A stretch of 29,229 nucleotides of DNA from Eubacterium sp. CAG:248 (GTDB lineage Bacteria > Bacillota > Clostridia > Lachnospirales > Lachnospiraceae): contig FR886170.1 in NCBI GenBank assembly GCA_000436475.1, positions 1 to 29,229 of the forward strand. Reading direction: 5' to 3'. The stretch's first letter is position 1. The number at the start of each line of letters is the position of its first letter. The position numbers and the translations under genes are program-made. Shown in pieces: positions 15,945-23,063 of this stretch. Below the pieces are notes generated by a model. It saw only the letters and a program-made list of their open reading frames with translations. It searched no databases and had not been told where the DNA came from.

Positions 15945-16365
15945 AAACTTGTAAACCTCCCTATATTAGTTCTTGTGGGGATCTGACCCACTTAATATGT
16001 TTTTGACATAGATATATTACCATTTTTGTACTATTTTAACAAGACTATTTTTAACAATTCTTGTATTTTTTTTGATTTTTTTGTGAATACCAGTATTTAT
16101 GCGGCTTTGCGGATTCATATTTTAAACATTTTATGAACTTGGATAAGTTTTTATATTCTGTTGTTATATTTTATACATTTTTAAAATCTGATATTTTATG
16201 TAAATTTTGCACTATTATAACTGTCATTTTAGTATTTTTTTACATCACTTTAACAATCATCCTTACATTTTTCCCAAATAAAACTTTTGTATTGTGCTTA
16301 TTTACCAGTGTTAATTTTTTATTCATACTTTTATAAAAACTGCTGTCAGTATTTTTCATCATATT
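15945..16365. other. AT-rich intergenic region upstream of the importer operon
   Basis: No credible gene. It contains the importer promoter, two direct repeats of TTGTTAAAA(A)TAGT overlapping the -35 region (about 16028-16055, minus strand), a CAAGA...TCTTG inverted pair, and a small leader hairpin GTGGG/CCCAC at 15975-15991. The remainder up to the yigZ stop is low-complexity AT-rich sequence with no clear terminator for yigZ. Confidence 0.65.
16014..16042 (-). promoter_or_regulatory. sigma-A-type promoter of the importer operon
   Basis: On the minus strand TTGTTA (16037-16042) and TAATAT (16014-16019) are separated by 17 nt; each matches four of six consensus bases. The modest match and the repeats over the -35 box would suit activator control. 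No cre-type catabolite site was evident. Confidence 0.6.
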
Positions 16366-17007
16366 TTACAAAAATATTATTTCTCCAGATTTTTTTTTGC
16401 AGAAATTCACATTTTTTTTATTTTTCAATGTTATATTCCCCGAAAAAGCATCTGTGATTTTTTTCTCAAAAGTGCCAGCCGTTTCTGCTTTTACCACAAG
16501 TTCCATATCAACATCTGCACCAAAACCAGTGTTAAGAACATCAACCCCCTGTTCGTTACATATATACTGCAGCTTTCCATAAGAATTATAATCAGCAGTT
16601 ATATTTGCTTTTATGCCTGCACATACAGCTGACACATCTGATGAGTCAAGCCCTGCCTTTGCAGAAGCCTGATAAGCCCTTATAAGGCCACCAGTTCCAA
16701 GCAGTACACCGCCAAAATATCTTGTGACAATTATAAGACAATTCACAAGTCCTGTGGCAGCTATAATATCAAGAATGGGCTTTCCTGCTGTTCCCTGCGG
16801 CTCACCATCATCTGAAAATCTTTGTATCTGCCCTTTATCTCCTATTATATAAGCATAACAATTATGCCTTGCATCCCAGTATTTCTTTTTCACAGCATTA
16901 ATATACTGTTCCGCTTCCTCATCACAGCTTACATTATATACATGTGCTATAAACCTTGATTTCTTTTCTTCTATTTCTCCTGTGCCATTCTTTAATACAA
17001 TATTCAT
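16366..17007 (-). CDS. yigZ: YigZ/IMPACT-family protein
   Basis: The 213 residues match the YigZ (UPF0029/IMPACT) family: KKSRFIAHVYNVSCDEEAEQ at the start, the signature DARHNCYAYIIG, FSDDGEPQGTAGKPILD, and VTRYFGGVLLGTGGLIRAYQ before the C-terminal ferredoxin-like domain. Bacterial members are cytoplasmic and of uncertain biochemical role; the eukaryotic relative IMPACT acts in translational stress control. GGAGAG lies 6 nt before the ATG at 17007; the in-frame ATG at 17013 is too close to it. It is divergent from the penicillin-binding protein gene, and no operon partner is evident. Confidence 0.95.
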   Translation of the reverse strand: MNIVLKNGTGEIEEKKSRFIAHVYNVSCDEEAEQYINAVKKKYWDARHNCYAYIIGDKGQIQRFSDDGEPQGTAGKPILDIIAATGLVNCLIIVTRYFGGVLLGTGGLIRAYQASAKAGLDSSDVSAVCAGIKANITADYNSYGKLQYICNEQGVDVLNTGFGADVDMELVVKAETAGTFEKKITDAFSGNITLKNKKNVNFCKKKSGEIIFL

Positions 17008-17066
17008 TATCATCTCTCCGTTAATAGTTACTTAATCTTAAGAAATATCTCACTTTTTAAAGCTCT

Positions 17067-17095
17067 TTGACCCTTATATAAATATATGGTATAAT
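17067..17095 (+). promoter_or_regulatory. sigma-A promoter of the penicillin-binding protein gene
   Basis: TTGACC (17067-17072) and a perfect TATAAT (17090-17095) with a 17-nt spacer. The start would fall about 35 nt before the ATG. Confidence 0.88.
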
Positions 17096-17138
17096 ATCAC
17101 ATATTTGCCATTCAGAACAATATGGAGGTTTTACATTT

Positions 17139-19841
17139 ATGAATTATGGTGGAAACGGCATAAAACGAAAGAAAAAGCTTCTTAATTCTGCTGCTACCAA
17201 GTTCAAGACAAAGTTAGGCATATTTTTTGTCAAACTGTTGCTTGTATGTGCTATAGCAGTTGTAATAGGAGGTTCATGCCTGGTTTTTGGTGCTGCGCAG
17301 GGTATTATACAAAGTGCGCCTGACATATCATCTATTAATGTCTCACCAGAAGGCTTTGCCACAAAGATATACGACAATGAAGGAAATGAAATACAGACTC
17401 TTGCAAAAACCGGTGCCAACCGTATATATGCATCACTTGACCAGATACCAATCGAGCTTCAGCATGCATTCGTTGCTATAGAGGATGAACGTTTTTACAA
17501 GCACAATGGTATTGATCTTCAAGGTATTATGCGTGCTGCTATGATCACTGTATCAGATGGTGAGATGTCACAGGGTGCAAGTACAATCACACAGCAGCTC
17601 CTTAAGAACAATGTATTCAATGCATATAACGAATCTACTATGGAGAAAATCAAAAGAAAGGTTCAGGAACAGTACCTTGCCATAAAGCTTGAAACAGTTA
17701 TGTCAAAGGATAATATCCTTGAAAACTATCTGAATACTATTAATTTAGGTAATGGTTACTATGGTGTACAGGCTGCTGCCAACGGATATTTTAATAAGGA
17801 TGTATCTGAGCTTACTTTAAGTGAATGTGCAGTCCTTGCCTCTATTACTAAAAATCCTTCAAGGCTTAACCCTTTAAGAAATCCTGATGATAACAAAGAA
17901 CGTCAGCTTGCTGTTCTTAACAATATGCTAAGACAGGAATATATCTCTACAGAAGAATATAGTGAAGCCGTTGAAGATGATGTATATGCACGGCTTGAAG
18001 GTATTGATGTGTCCTCTTCCTCATCTTCATCAAACTATTCATATTTTGTAGATGAAGTTATAGAACAGCTTATAACTGATCTTATGCAGCAGAAGGGCTA
18101 CTCTAAGCAGCAGGCAACAAGCTTGATTTACGCAGGTGGACTTTCAGTGTACACCACACAGGACATGCGTATGCAGGAAGCTGCTGATACAGTGCTTAAT
18201 GATCCTGATTATTACCCAGGTAACAATTTTACAATCAATTATAACCTTACAGTAAAAGAGACTGACGGCTCATTTTCATATTATTCACAAAACAATATGG
18301 AAAAATGGTATAACGATAACGGAGATTCTTCTTTCAGCCTGACTTTAAGCAATAAAGAAAAGGCACAAAACTATATTGACACATATAAGGAAGCCATGAC
18401 AGCTAATGGTGGTACTGTTACATTTGAAGAATCCCACTTTGTTGTACAGCCACAGATATCATTTTCTGTTATGGAGCAGTCAACCGGATATGTAAAAGTA
18501 CTTGTTGGCGGCCGTGGTGACAAGAACACAGACAGAGGCCTTAACCGTGCTACAGATGATGTTGCAAGACAGCCAGGTTCATCTATCAAGCCTCTTGTTG
18601 CATATGGTCCAGGACTTGATACAGGAGCCATAACGCTTGCTTCTGCTATTGATGATGCACCTTACTACTATTCAGGCACCGATGCAAGACTTGTAAAGAA
18701 CTATACTGAAGGTGAATATCTTGGTTATATTACTGTACGTGCTGCTCTTACCCGTTCACAGAACGTACCAGCTGTAAAAGTACTTACACAGATAACACCA
18801 GCTGTTGGCTTCAGCTACCTGCAGAAGTTTGGTCTGTCAACGCTTGTATCTCCACAAAATGCTGTGAATGGAAACCACGATGTAGTACAATCTCTTGCAC
18901 TTGGCGGTATGACTAAGGGAGTAAGTAACATAGATATGACTGCAGCTTATGCTGCTATTGCAAACAAAGGTGTTTATACCAAGCCTATATACTATACAAA
19001 GGTTATTGACAGTGAAGGCAACGTAATAATAGATAACTCAATACCAGAAACACATAAGGTTCTTAAAGAATCTTCAGCATGGCTTCTTACAAGCGGTATG
19101 GAATCTGTCGTAAGCTCTGGTACTGCTACAAGGGCAAAGGTGTCTAACCAGCCAACTGCTGGTAAAACCGGTACCACACAGTTCGATACAGATATATGGT
19201 TCTGTGGTTTTACACCTTACTATACAGCATCTATATGGGTAGGCTATGATGATAACTCAAGACAGGTAAGCTCTGTTAACCATACATCTATCTGGCGTTC
19301 TATTATGGAACAGATACATTCAGGTCTTCCTTCAGGTGAATTCACAAAGCCTGAGGATATTGTTGAAGTCCAGGTATGCTCCAAGTCGGGCAAGCTGCCT
19401 GTAGAGGGCTTATGTGACCAGGATCCTCGTGGAAGCTGTATAATAACAGAATATTTTGCCGCTGATAACCAGCCAACAGAAAGCTGTGACACACACGTTA
19501 AGGTTAATATATGTAATGTTTCAGGTGATATCGCTAACACCGGATGCACAAGCGTTTCTACAAGAATACTTACAAAGAAACCATCAAGTGATTCTATCGG
19601 AAGCAACGATTCAGGATATACAACAAGAGATGCTGAATATTCAATAACCGAAGACAAACTTACAAAGCTGTGTACGCTGCACCAGAGAGCTGCAACATCT
19701 TCAACTAACAGCAGTTCTGGCAGTACAAGCACAAATAACAGCAACAAAAACAACAGTACCACTCCTACAACAAGTGCATCAGGTACTACTAACAGCTCTG
19801 GTTCATCCGGAAGTACAGAAAAAACAACTAAACATAATTAA
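17139..19841 (+). CDS. class A penicillin-binding protein (PBP1a type)
   Basis: A bifunctional peptidoglycan synthase of 900 residues, anchored by one membrane helix (about 29-53) with its domains outside the cell. The glycosyltransferase (GT51) domain shows EDERFYKHNGID (catalytic E115) and GASTITQQLLKN. The transpeptidase shows the SxxK motif at S481-K484 (PGSSIKP), SxN at 540-542 (SQN) and KTGT at 676-679. A Ser run (about 292-298) marks the linker between them. The last 60 or so residues are a Ser/Thr/Asn-rich low-complexity tail, probably wall-spanning. GGAGGT lies 9 nt before the ATG. It is monocistronic, with its own promoter and a terminator just after it. It elongates and cross-links glycan strands and is a beta-lactam target. 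Confidence 0.96.
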   Translation: MNYGGNGIKRKKKLLNSAATKFKTKLGIFFVKLLLVCAIAVVIGGSCLVFGAAQGIIQSAPDISSINVSPEGFATKIYDNEGNEIQTLAKTGANRIYASLDQIPIELQHAFVAIEDERFYKHNGIDLQGIMRAAMITVSDGEMSQGASTITQQLLKNNVFNAYNESTMEKIKRKVQEQYLAIKLETVMSKDNILENYLNTINLGNGYYGVQAAANGYFNKDVSELTLSECAVLASITKNPSRLNPLRNPDDNKERQLAVLNNMLRQEYISTEEYSEAVEDDVYARLEGIDVSSSSSSSNYSYFVDEVIEQLITDLMQQKGYSKQQATSLIYAGGLSVYTTQDMRMQEAADTVLNDPDYYPGNNFTINYNLTVKETDGSFSYYSQNNMEKWYNDNGDSSFSLTLSNKEKAQNYIDTYKEAMTANGGTVTFEESHFVVQPQISFSVMEQSTGYVKVLVGGRGDKNTDRGLNRATDDVARQPGSSIKPLVAYGPGLDTGAITLASAIDDAPYYYSGTDARLVKNYTEGEYLGYITVRAALTRSQNVPAVKVLTQITPAVGFSYLQKFGLSTLVSPQNAVNGNHDVVQSLALGGMTKGVSNIDMTAAYAAIANKGVYTKPIYYTKVIDSEGNVIIDNSIPETHKVLKESSAWLLTSGMESVVSSGTATRAKVSNQPTAGKTGTTQFDTDIWFCGFTPYYTASIWVGYDDNSRQVSSVNHTSIWRSIMEQIHSGLPSGEFTKPEDIVEVQVCSKSGKLPVEGLCDQDPRGSCIITEYFAADNQPTESCDTHVKVNICNVSGDIANTGCTSVSTRILTKKPSSDSIGSNDSGYTTRDAEYSITEDKLTKLCTLHQRAATSSTNSSSGSTSTNNSNKNNSTTPTTSASGTTNSSGSSGSTEKTTKHN

Positions 19842-19857
19842 AACAATAATCAAAAAT

Positions 19858-19897
19858 AAAGTCTGCTGCCTGTAACATCCAGGACAGCAGACTTTTT
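19858..19897. terminator. bidirectional intrinsic terminator
   Basis: The 11-bp stem AAAGTCTGCTG (19858-19868) / CAGCAGACTTT (19885-19895) continues into a T-run on the plus strand; the opposite strand has a shorter T-tract. It separates the penicillin-binding protein gene from the convergent end of the spoVA cluster. Confidence 0.9.
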
Positions 19898-19901
19898 ATA
19901 T

Positions 19902-20258
19902 CTATTTTTTCATCTTTGGCTCAAATACGCAAGAGGCAATATAACCGGCTATCAGTGCAGCCGATACGCCAACGGCACATGCTGTAAAGCCACCCTTGAA
20001 TAATCCAAGAAAGCCTGAATTATCCACTGACATTTTCATACCCTTCCACAAAACATTGCCAAACCCGGTAAGCGGAACACTGGCACCGCAGCCGGCATAT
20101 TTTACAAGAGGTTCATATATTCCACAAGCTCCAAGTACAATACCCGATGTTACAAGTATAACCATTATGCGTCCTGGCATAAGCTTTGTTTTTTCCATAA
20201 GCACCTGTGTAATGGCACATATTATCCCACCAACTATAAATGCTTTTATATAGTCCAT
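19902..20258 (-). CDS. spoVAE: stage V sporulation protein AE (SpoVAEB type)
   Basis: SpoVAEB is an inner-membrane component of the SpoVA complex that moves Ca-dipicolinate into the forespore and out at germination. The 118 residues hold about four hydrophobic segments with the family features DYIKAFIVGGIICAITQVL, GIYEPLVKYAGCGASVPLTGFGN and KGGFTACAVGVSAALIAGY. The open frame reaches a GTG at 20264, but AAGGAG is 8 nt before the ATG at 20258, so that start is chosen. It is last in the sporulation block and lies 82 nt after spoVAD. It is clearly paralogous to SpoVAC in this window. Confidence 0.94.
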   Translation of the reverse strand: MDYIKAFIVGGIICAITQVLMEKTKLMPGRIMVILVTSGIVLGACGIYEPLVKYAGCGASVPLTGFGNVLWKGMKMSVDNSGFLGLFKGGFTACAVGVSAALIAGYIASCVFEPKMKK

Positions 20259-20340
20259 AGCCACATCTCCTTCTTTTTTTCATTTTCTTCTACTTCTACT
20301 TTATCATATATCATTCATCAACCATGCATTCAACAGCCAC

Positions 20341-21414
20341 TCATTCTTTCTTTATCATTCTTTCTTTATCATTCTTTTTTACAGCTTCAAGTATAACTCC
20401 ATGTGCTATTCCTGGAACTGATCTGCCCTCGTTAAAGCTCACCTGAGAAAGCAATGCTCCTGTTGGAACAAAAAGCACTCTTTTAATTTCTCCACTGCGC
20501 ATTCTTTTAAGCACATACGCTTCTAAAACAACAGCACTACAGCCACAGCCACTTCCACCTGACATAGTATTCTGTTTTTTACAATCATATATCTGCAGTC
20601 CACAGTCTGTATATATGTCGGATATATTGATTCCTTTTTCCCTTAACAGATCCAGCAGTATTGTTCTTCCTATATCTCCAAGATCACCTGTTATAATCAT
20701 GTCATAGTAGTCATCTTTTATTTCAAAATCACTGTAGTTTGCTGTTATAAGCTCTGCAGCTGCAGGTGCCATGCAGGCTCCCATATTCATGGAATCTTTA
20801 ACCCCATAATCCACTATCTTTCCTGTAGTTATCCCCTTCACTATGATATCATATCCGTATTCTTTATAGCATCCCAGCCTGTCCTCACTGTTACTGCTTA
20901 TTATATATGCGCCAGCGCCTGTAACCGTCCAAGTAGAGCTTAGAGGTCTCTGGTTACCATAGCCTAACGGAAATCTGAACTGCTTTTCTGCACTCGCAAA
21001 ATGACTTGATGCAAGAGCCACAACATCCTTTGCATAACCTGCATCAATACACATCGCAGCTAAAGATAAAGACTCACCTATAGTCGAACACGCTCCATAA
21101 AGTCCAAACAATGGTATATCATAAGCTCTTAGCCCAAAGGATGTTGCTATAAGCTGCCCTAGTAAATCTCCTGCATATATATACCTTATCATATCAGGCA
21201 TATGCCCTGCTTTAGTCAAAAGTGTCTCAAAAGCAAGACTCTGCAGTCTGCTTTCTGCTTCCTCCCATGTGTTCATGCCAAACATATCATCATCAGACAC
21301 AACATCAAAGCAGCAGCCAAGTGGTCCCTGCTTTTCTTTGCTTCCTACCACACCAGCCCCTGCCTTAATATATACATTATTATCGAAACGTATACTTTGT
21401 TTCCCTACTATCAT
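20341..21414 (-). CDS. spoVAD: stage V sporulation protein AD
   Basis: SpoVAD is the soluble, thiolase-fold member of the SpoVA system and binds dipicolinic acid at the forespore membrane. The 357 residues are slightly longer than the roughly 338 of Bacillus. Characteristic segments are ESRLQSLAFETLL, GDLLGQLIATSFGLR, FGLYGACSTIGESLSLAAM around the vestigial nucleophile Cys, and FRFPLGYGNQRPLSSTWTVTGAGA. The C-terminal GGSGCGCSAVV and FVPTGALLSQVSFNEG are also typical. The ribosome site is poor: AGGAG is 13 nt from the ATG, and no in-frame start lies closer because of a TAG. The gene starts 37 nt after a 223-bp inverted-repeat element, so its expression may differ from that of spoVAC upstream. 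Confidence 0.95.
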   Translation of the reverse strand: MIVGKQSIRFDNNVYIKAGAGVVGSKEKQGPLGCCFDVVSDDDMFGMNTWEEAESRLQSLAFETLLTKAGHMPDMIRYIYAGDLLGQLIATSFGLRAYDIPLFGLYGACSTIGESLSLAAMCIDAGYAKDVVALASSHFASAEKQFRFPLGYGNQRPLSSTWTVTGAGAYIISSNSEDRLGCYKEYGYDIIVKGITTGKIVDYGVKDSMNMGACMAPAAAELITANYSDFEIKDDYYDMIITGDLGDIGRTILLDLLREKGINISDIYTDCGLQIYDCKKQNTMSGGSGCGCSAVVLEAYVLKRMRSGEIKRVLFVPTGALLSQVSFNEGRSVPGIAHGVILEAVKKNDKERMIKKE

Positions 21415-21451
21415 ACACCACTACACACTCCTGATACCTAAATATTTTCTG

Positions 21452-21674
21452 TATTATGATGTAAGTGTCAAAAGTATAAAAAGTCGTTTCTGCTTGCAGA
21501 AAAAGGCTTTTTTACTTGGGACACGCTAAACACCGAAAACGGAATAAAATGTCGTGAATACGGCATTTTATGAAAGTTTGAGGTGTTTAAGGATTGTGTG
21601 AATTGCATAGCAATGTAGCAATCCTGATACATCAGTGAGTGGCAAAATTTACTTTTGACACTCACATCATATTA
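21452..21674. mobile_element. 223-bp MITE-like element with 25-bp terminal inverted repeats
   Basis: The two ends (21452-21476 and 21650-21674) are inverted copies with 23 of 25 positions identical; both contain GTGTCAAAAGTA. Internal stems almost tile the element: 21465-21524 (core TTTCTGC/GCAGAAA), 21528-21588 (AAACACC/GGTGTTT enclosing an 11-bp stem at 21544-21571), 21590-21625 (AGGATTG/CAATCCT enclosing ATTGC/GCAAT) and 21635-21665 (GTGAGTG/CACTCAC). It lies between the methyltransferase stop and the spoVAD start. There is no transposase. A 65-codon minus-strand frame spans it but looks like a by-product. It could be a non-autonomous transposon, a REP/BIME-like unit or a structured RNA. 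No convincing target-site duplication was seen. Confidence 0.7.
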
Positions 21675-21709
21675 TATAGTGTAAACAGTATTTTTTTTAT
21701 TATACATTT

Positions 21710-22510
21710 TTATTTTCTCAATATATCAAGCGTATGTGCTGCTGCTCCAAGCATATCAGCTCTTTCACAGGTTGACAGATGATATTTGATAAACTCATTA
21801 AACTCCTCATCTGTCAGCTTATTAAGGTATGGTCTTATATAATTAGCTGCTCCATCCGGTGATATTATCTGTACTCTTGTAAGTCCTGCCTCTTCGTTAA
21901 GTCTTGCTATATCCTCTGTTCTCATATAATCATACAGATCCTTTTCTGATGACACAGTATGATAATCTGCTGTTAACCTTCCCTCTCTAAGACACTCCAT
22001 TATGTGCTGCTCCTTAAATGCATATGTTATAACACTATACTCATTCATAAGATATGCAACAAGGATAATACCGCCTGGTCTTACAACTCTTTTAGCTTCA
22101 TTAAGAGCCTTAAGCTTGTCTTCATGTGAAAAAAGATGATACATTGGTCCAAAAAGTAGTGCCATGTCAAACTGATCATTGCCAAATTTTTTCAGTTTTA
22201 GTGCATTGCCCTGATAAGCTTTAACCGATGAATTCTTTGCCTTAAGAAGCCCTAGATTGTGCTTTACCAGTTCAACAGCAGTTACATCATATCCTTCCTC
22301 TGCAAGAGGAACGCTGTATCTTCCAGTACCAGCTCCTATATCAAGAATCTTTATGCCAGCATTACCGCATCCTGTTTCTTTCTTTAAGCTGTCGATATAT
22401 TTGTGGATATATTTCATCGATGTTATGTACTCGACCTGCCCATGTCTTGAGTCAAGCCGTTTCTCTTCATTAAACTTATTATAATGCTGTTCCAATTCGG
22501 TCATTGCCAT
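21710..22510 (-). CDS. class I SAM-dependent methyltransferase
   Basis: The 266-residue protein carries the Rossmann-like SAM-binding fold. Motif I is ILDIGAGTGRYSVPLAEEGY (55-74), E80 in AVELVKHN is the acidic ribose-binding residue, and FDMALLFGPMYHL and VVRPGGIILVAYL follow as motifs II/III. It resembles the broad UbiE/Methyltransf_11-type group. The methyl acceptor (small molecule, tRNA or protein) cannot be inferred. AGAGGT lies 10 nt before the ATG. It starts 42 nt after spoVAC on the same strand, inside the spoVA gene order, where no methyltransferase is usual. A role in spores is possible only by position; it may be a passenger. Confidence 0.88.
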   Translation of the reverse strand: MAMTELEQHYNKFNEEKRLDSRHGQVEYITSMKYIHKYIDSLKKETGCGNAGIKILDIGAGTGRYSVPLAEEGYDVTAVELVKHNLGLLKAKNSSVKAYQGNALKLKKFGNDQFDMALLFGPMYHLFSHEDKLKALNEAKRVVRPGGIILVAYLMNEYSVITYAFKEQHIMECLREGRLTADYHTVSSEKDLYDYMRTEDIARLNEEAGLTRVQIISPDGAANYIRPYLNKLTDEEFNEFIKYHLSTCERADMLGAAAHTLDILRK

Positions 22511-22552
22511 TGTTATCTTTACCTCTGTTTTTGTATTTTATTTCATATTATC

Positions 22553-23008
22553 TTAAAAAAGCTTCAACACCCAGTATATTAATCCTGCTATCCAGCTAAA
22601 GAATATACCATATAGTATAACAGGTCCTGCTATAGTAAATATCTTGCAGCCTATACCAAACACCTGTCCTTCTTTCTTGTATTCAATAGCAGGCGATGCC
22701 ACACTGTTAGCAAAGCCTGTAATAGGCACAAGACTTCCAGCCCCTCCCCAGTTTGCCAGCTTTGGGTATATTCCTAGTCCTGTAAAGAGGGCACTTAAGA
22801 ACACAAGTATTATCGTTGTATATGAGGAAGCATCATCCATTGATAAACCTCCCGTCATAAGTAGATTCGTAACAAGCTGTCCAAGTGTACATATACAGCC
22901 ACCCACAATAAAGGCTTTCAGACAGTTGAGCAGACAATCTGCCTTTTTAGTTACTGTTTTGACATATTCGTTATAGCTTTCATTTCTTTTATTGACATCC
23001 TGCACCAT
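22553..23008 (-). CDS. spoVAC: stage V sporulation protein AC
   Basis: SpoVAC is a membrane component of the dipicolinate channel; in Bacillus it behaves as a mechanosensitive pore during germination. The 150 residues include the family stretches LLNCLKAFIVGGCICTLGQL, LTGLGIYPKLANWGGAGSLV-like helices (seen here as FTGLGIYPKLANWGGAGSLV) and PITGFANSVASPAIEYKKEG. The open frame runs up to 23026, but GAGG is 6 nt before the ATG at 23008 (MVQDVNKRNE), which gives the normal length. It is preceded by the DUF975/CmpB fusion gene and followed by a methyltransferase gene. Confidence 0.95.
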   Translation of the reverse strand: MVQDVNKRNESYNEYVKTVTKKADCLLNCLKAFIVGGCICTLGQLVTNLLMTGGLSMDDASSYTTIILVFLSALFTGLGIYPKLANWGGAGSLVPITGFANSVASPAIEYKKEGQVFGIGCKIFTIAGPVILYGIFFSWIAGLIYWVLKLF

Positions 23009-23063
23009 AATATTCCTCATTTCCATGCATATTTTCAGCTTTCTTAATATTAGGATGTCTGAT

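Noticed and set aside
19244..19762. 172-codon minus-strand open frame opposite the penicillin-binding protein C-terminus
   Set aside because: The repetitive Leu/Val-rich start is the reverse reading of the Ser/Asn/Thr-rich tail. There is no ribosome site, and the sense gene is certain.
21468..21665. 65-codon minus-strand open frame (MSVKSKFCHSLMYQ...) inside the inverted-repeat element
   Set aside because: It covers nearly the whole element from repeat to repeat and is built from the hairpin sequences. It has no clear ribosome site and no recognisable domain. It is more likely a by-product of the structured DNA than a gene, although small frames in repeats are often annotated.
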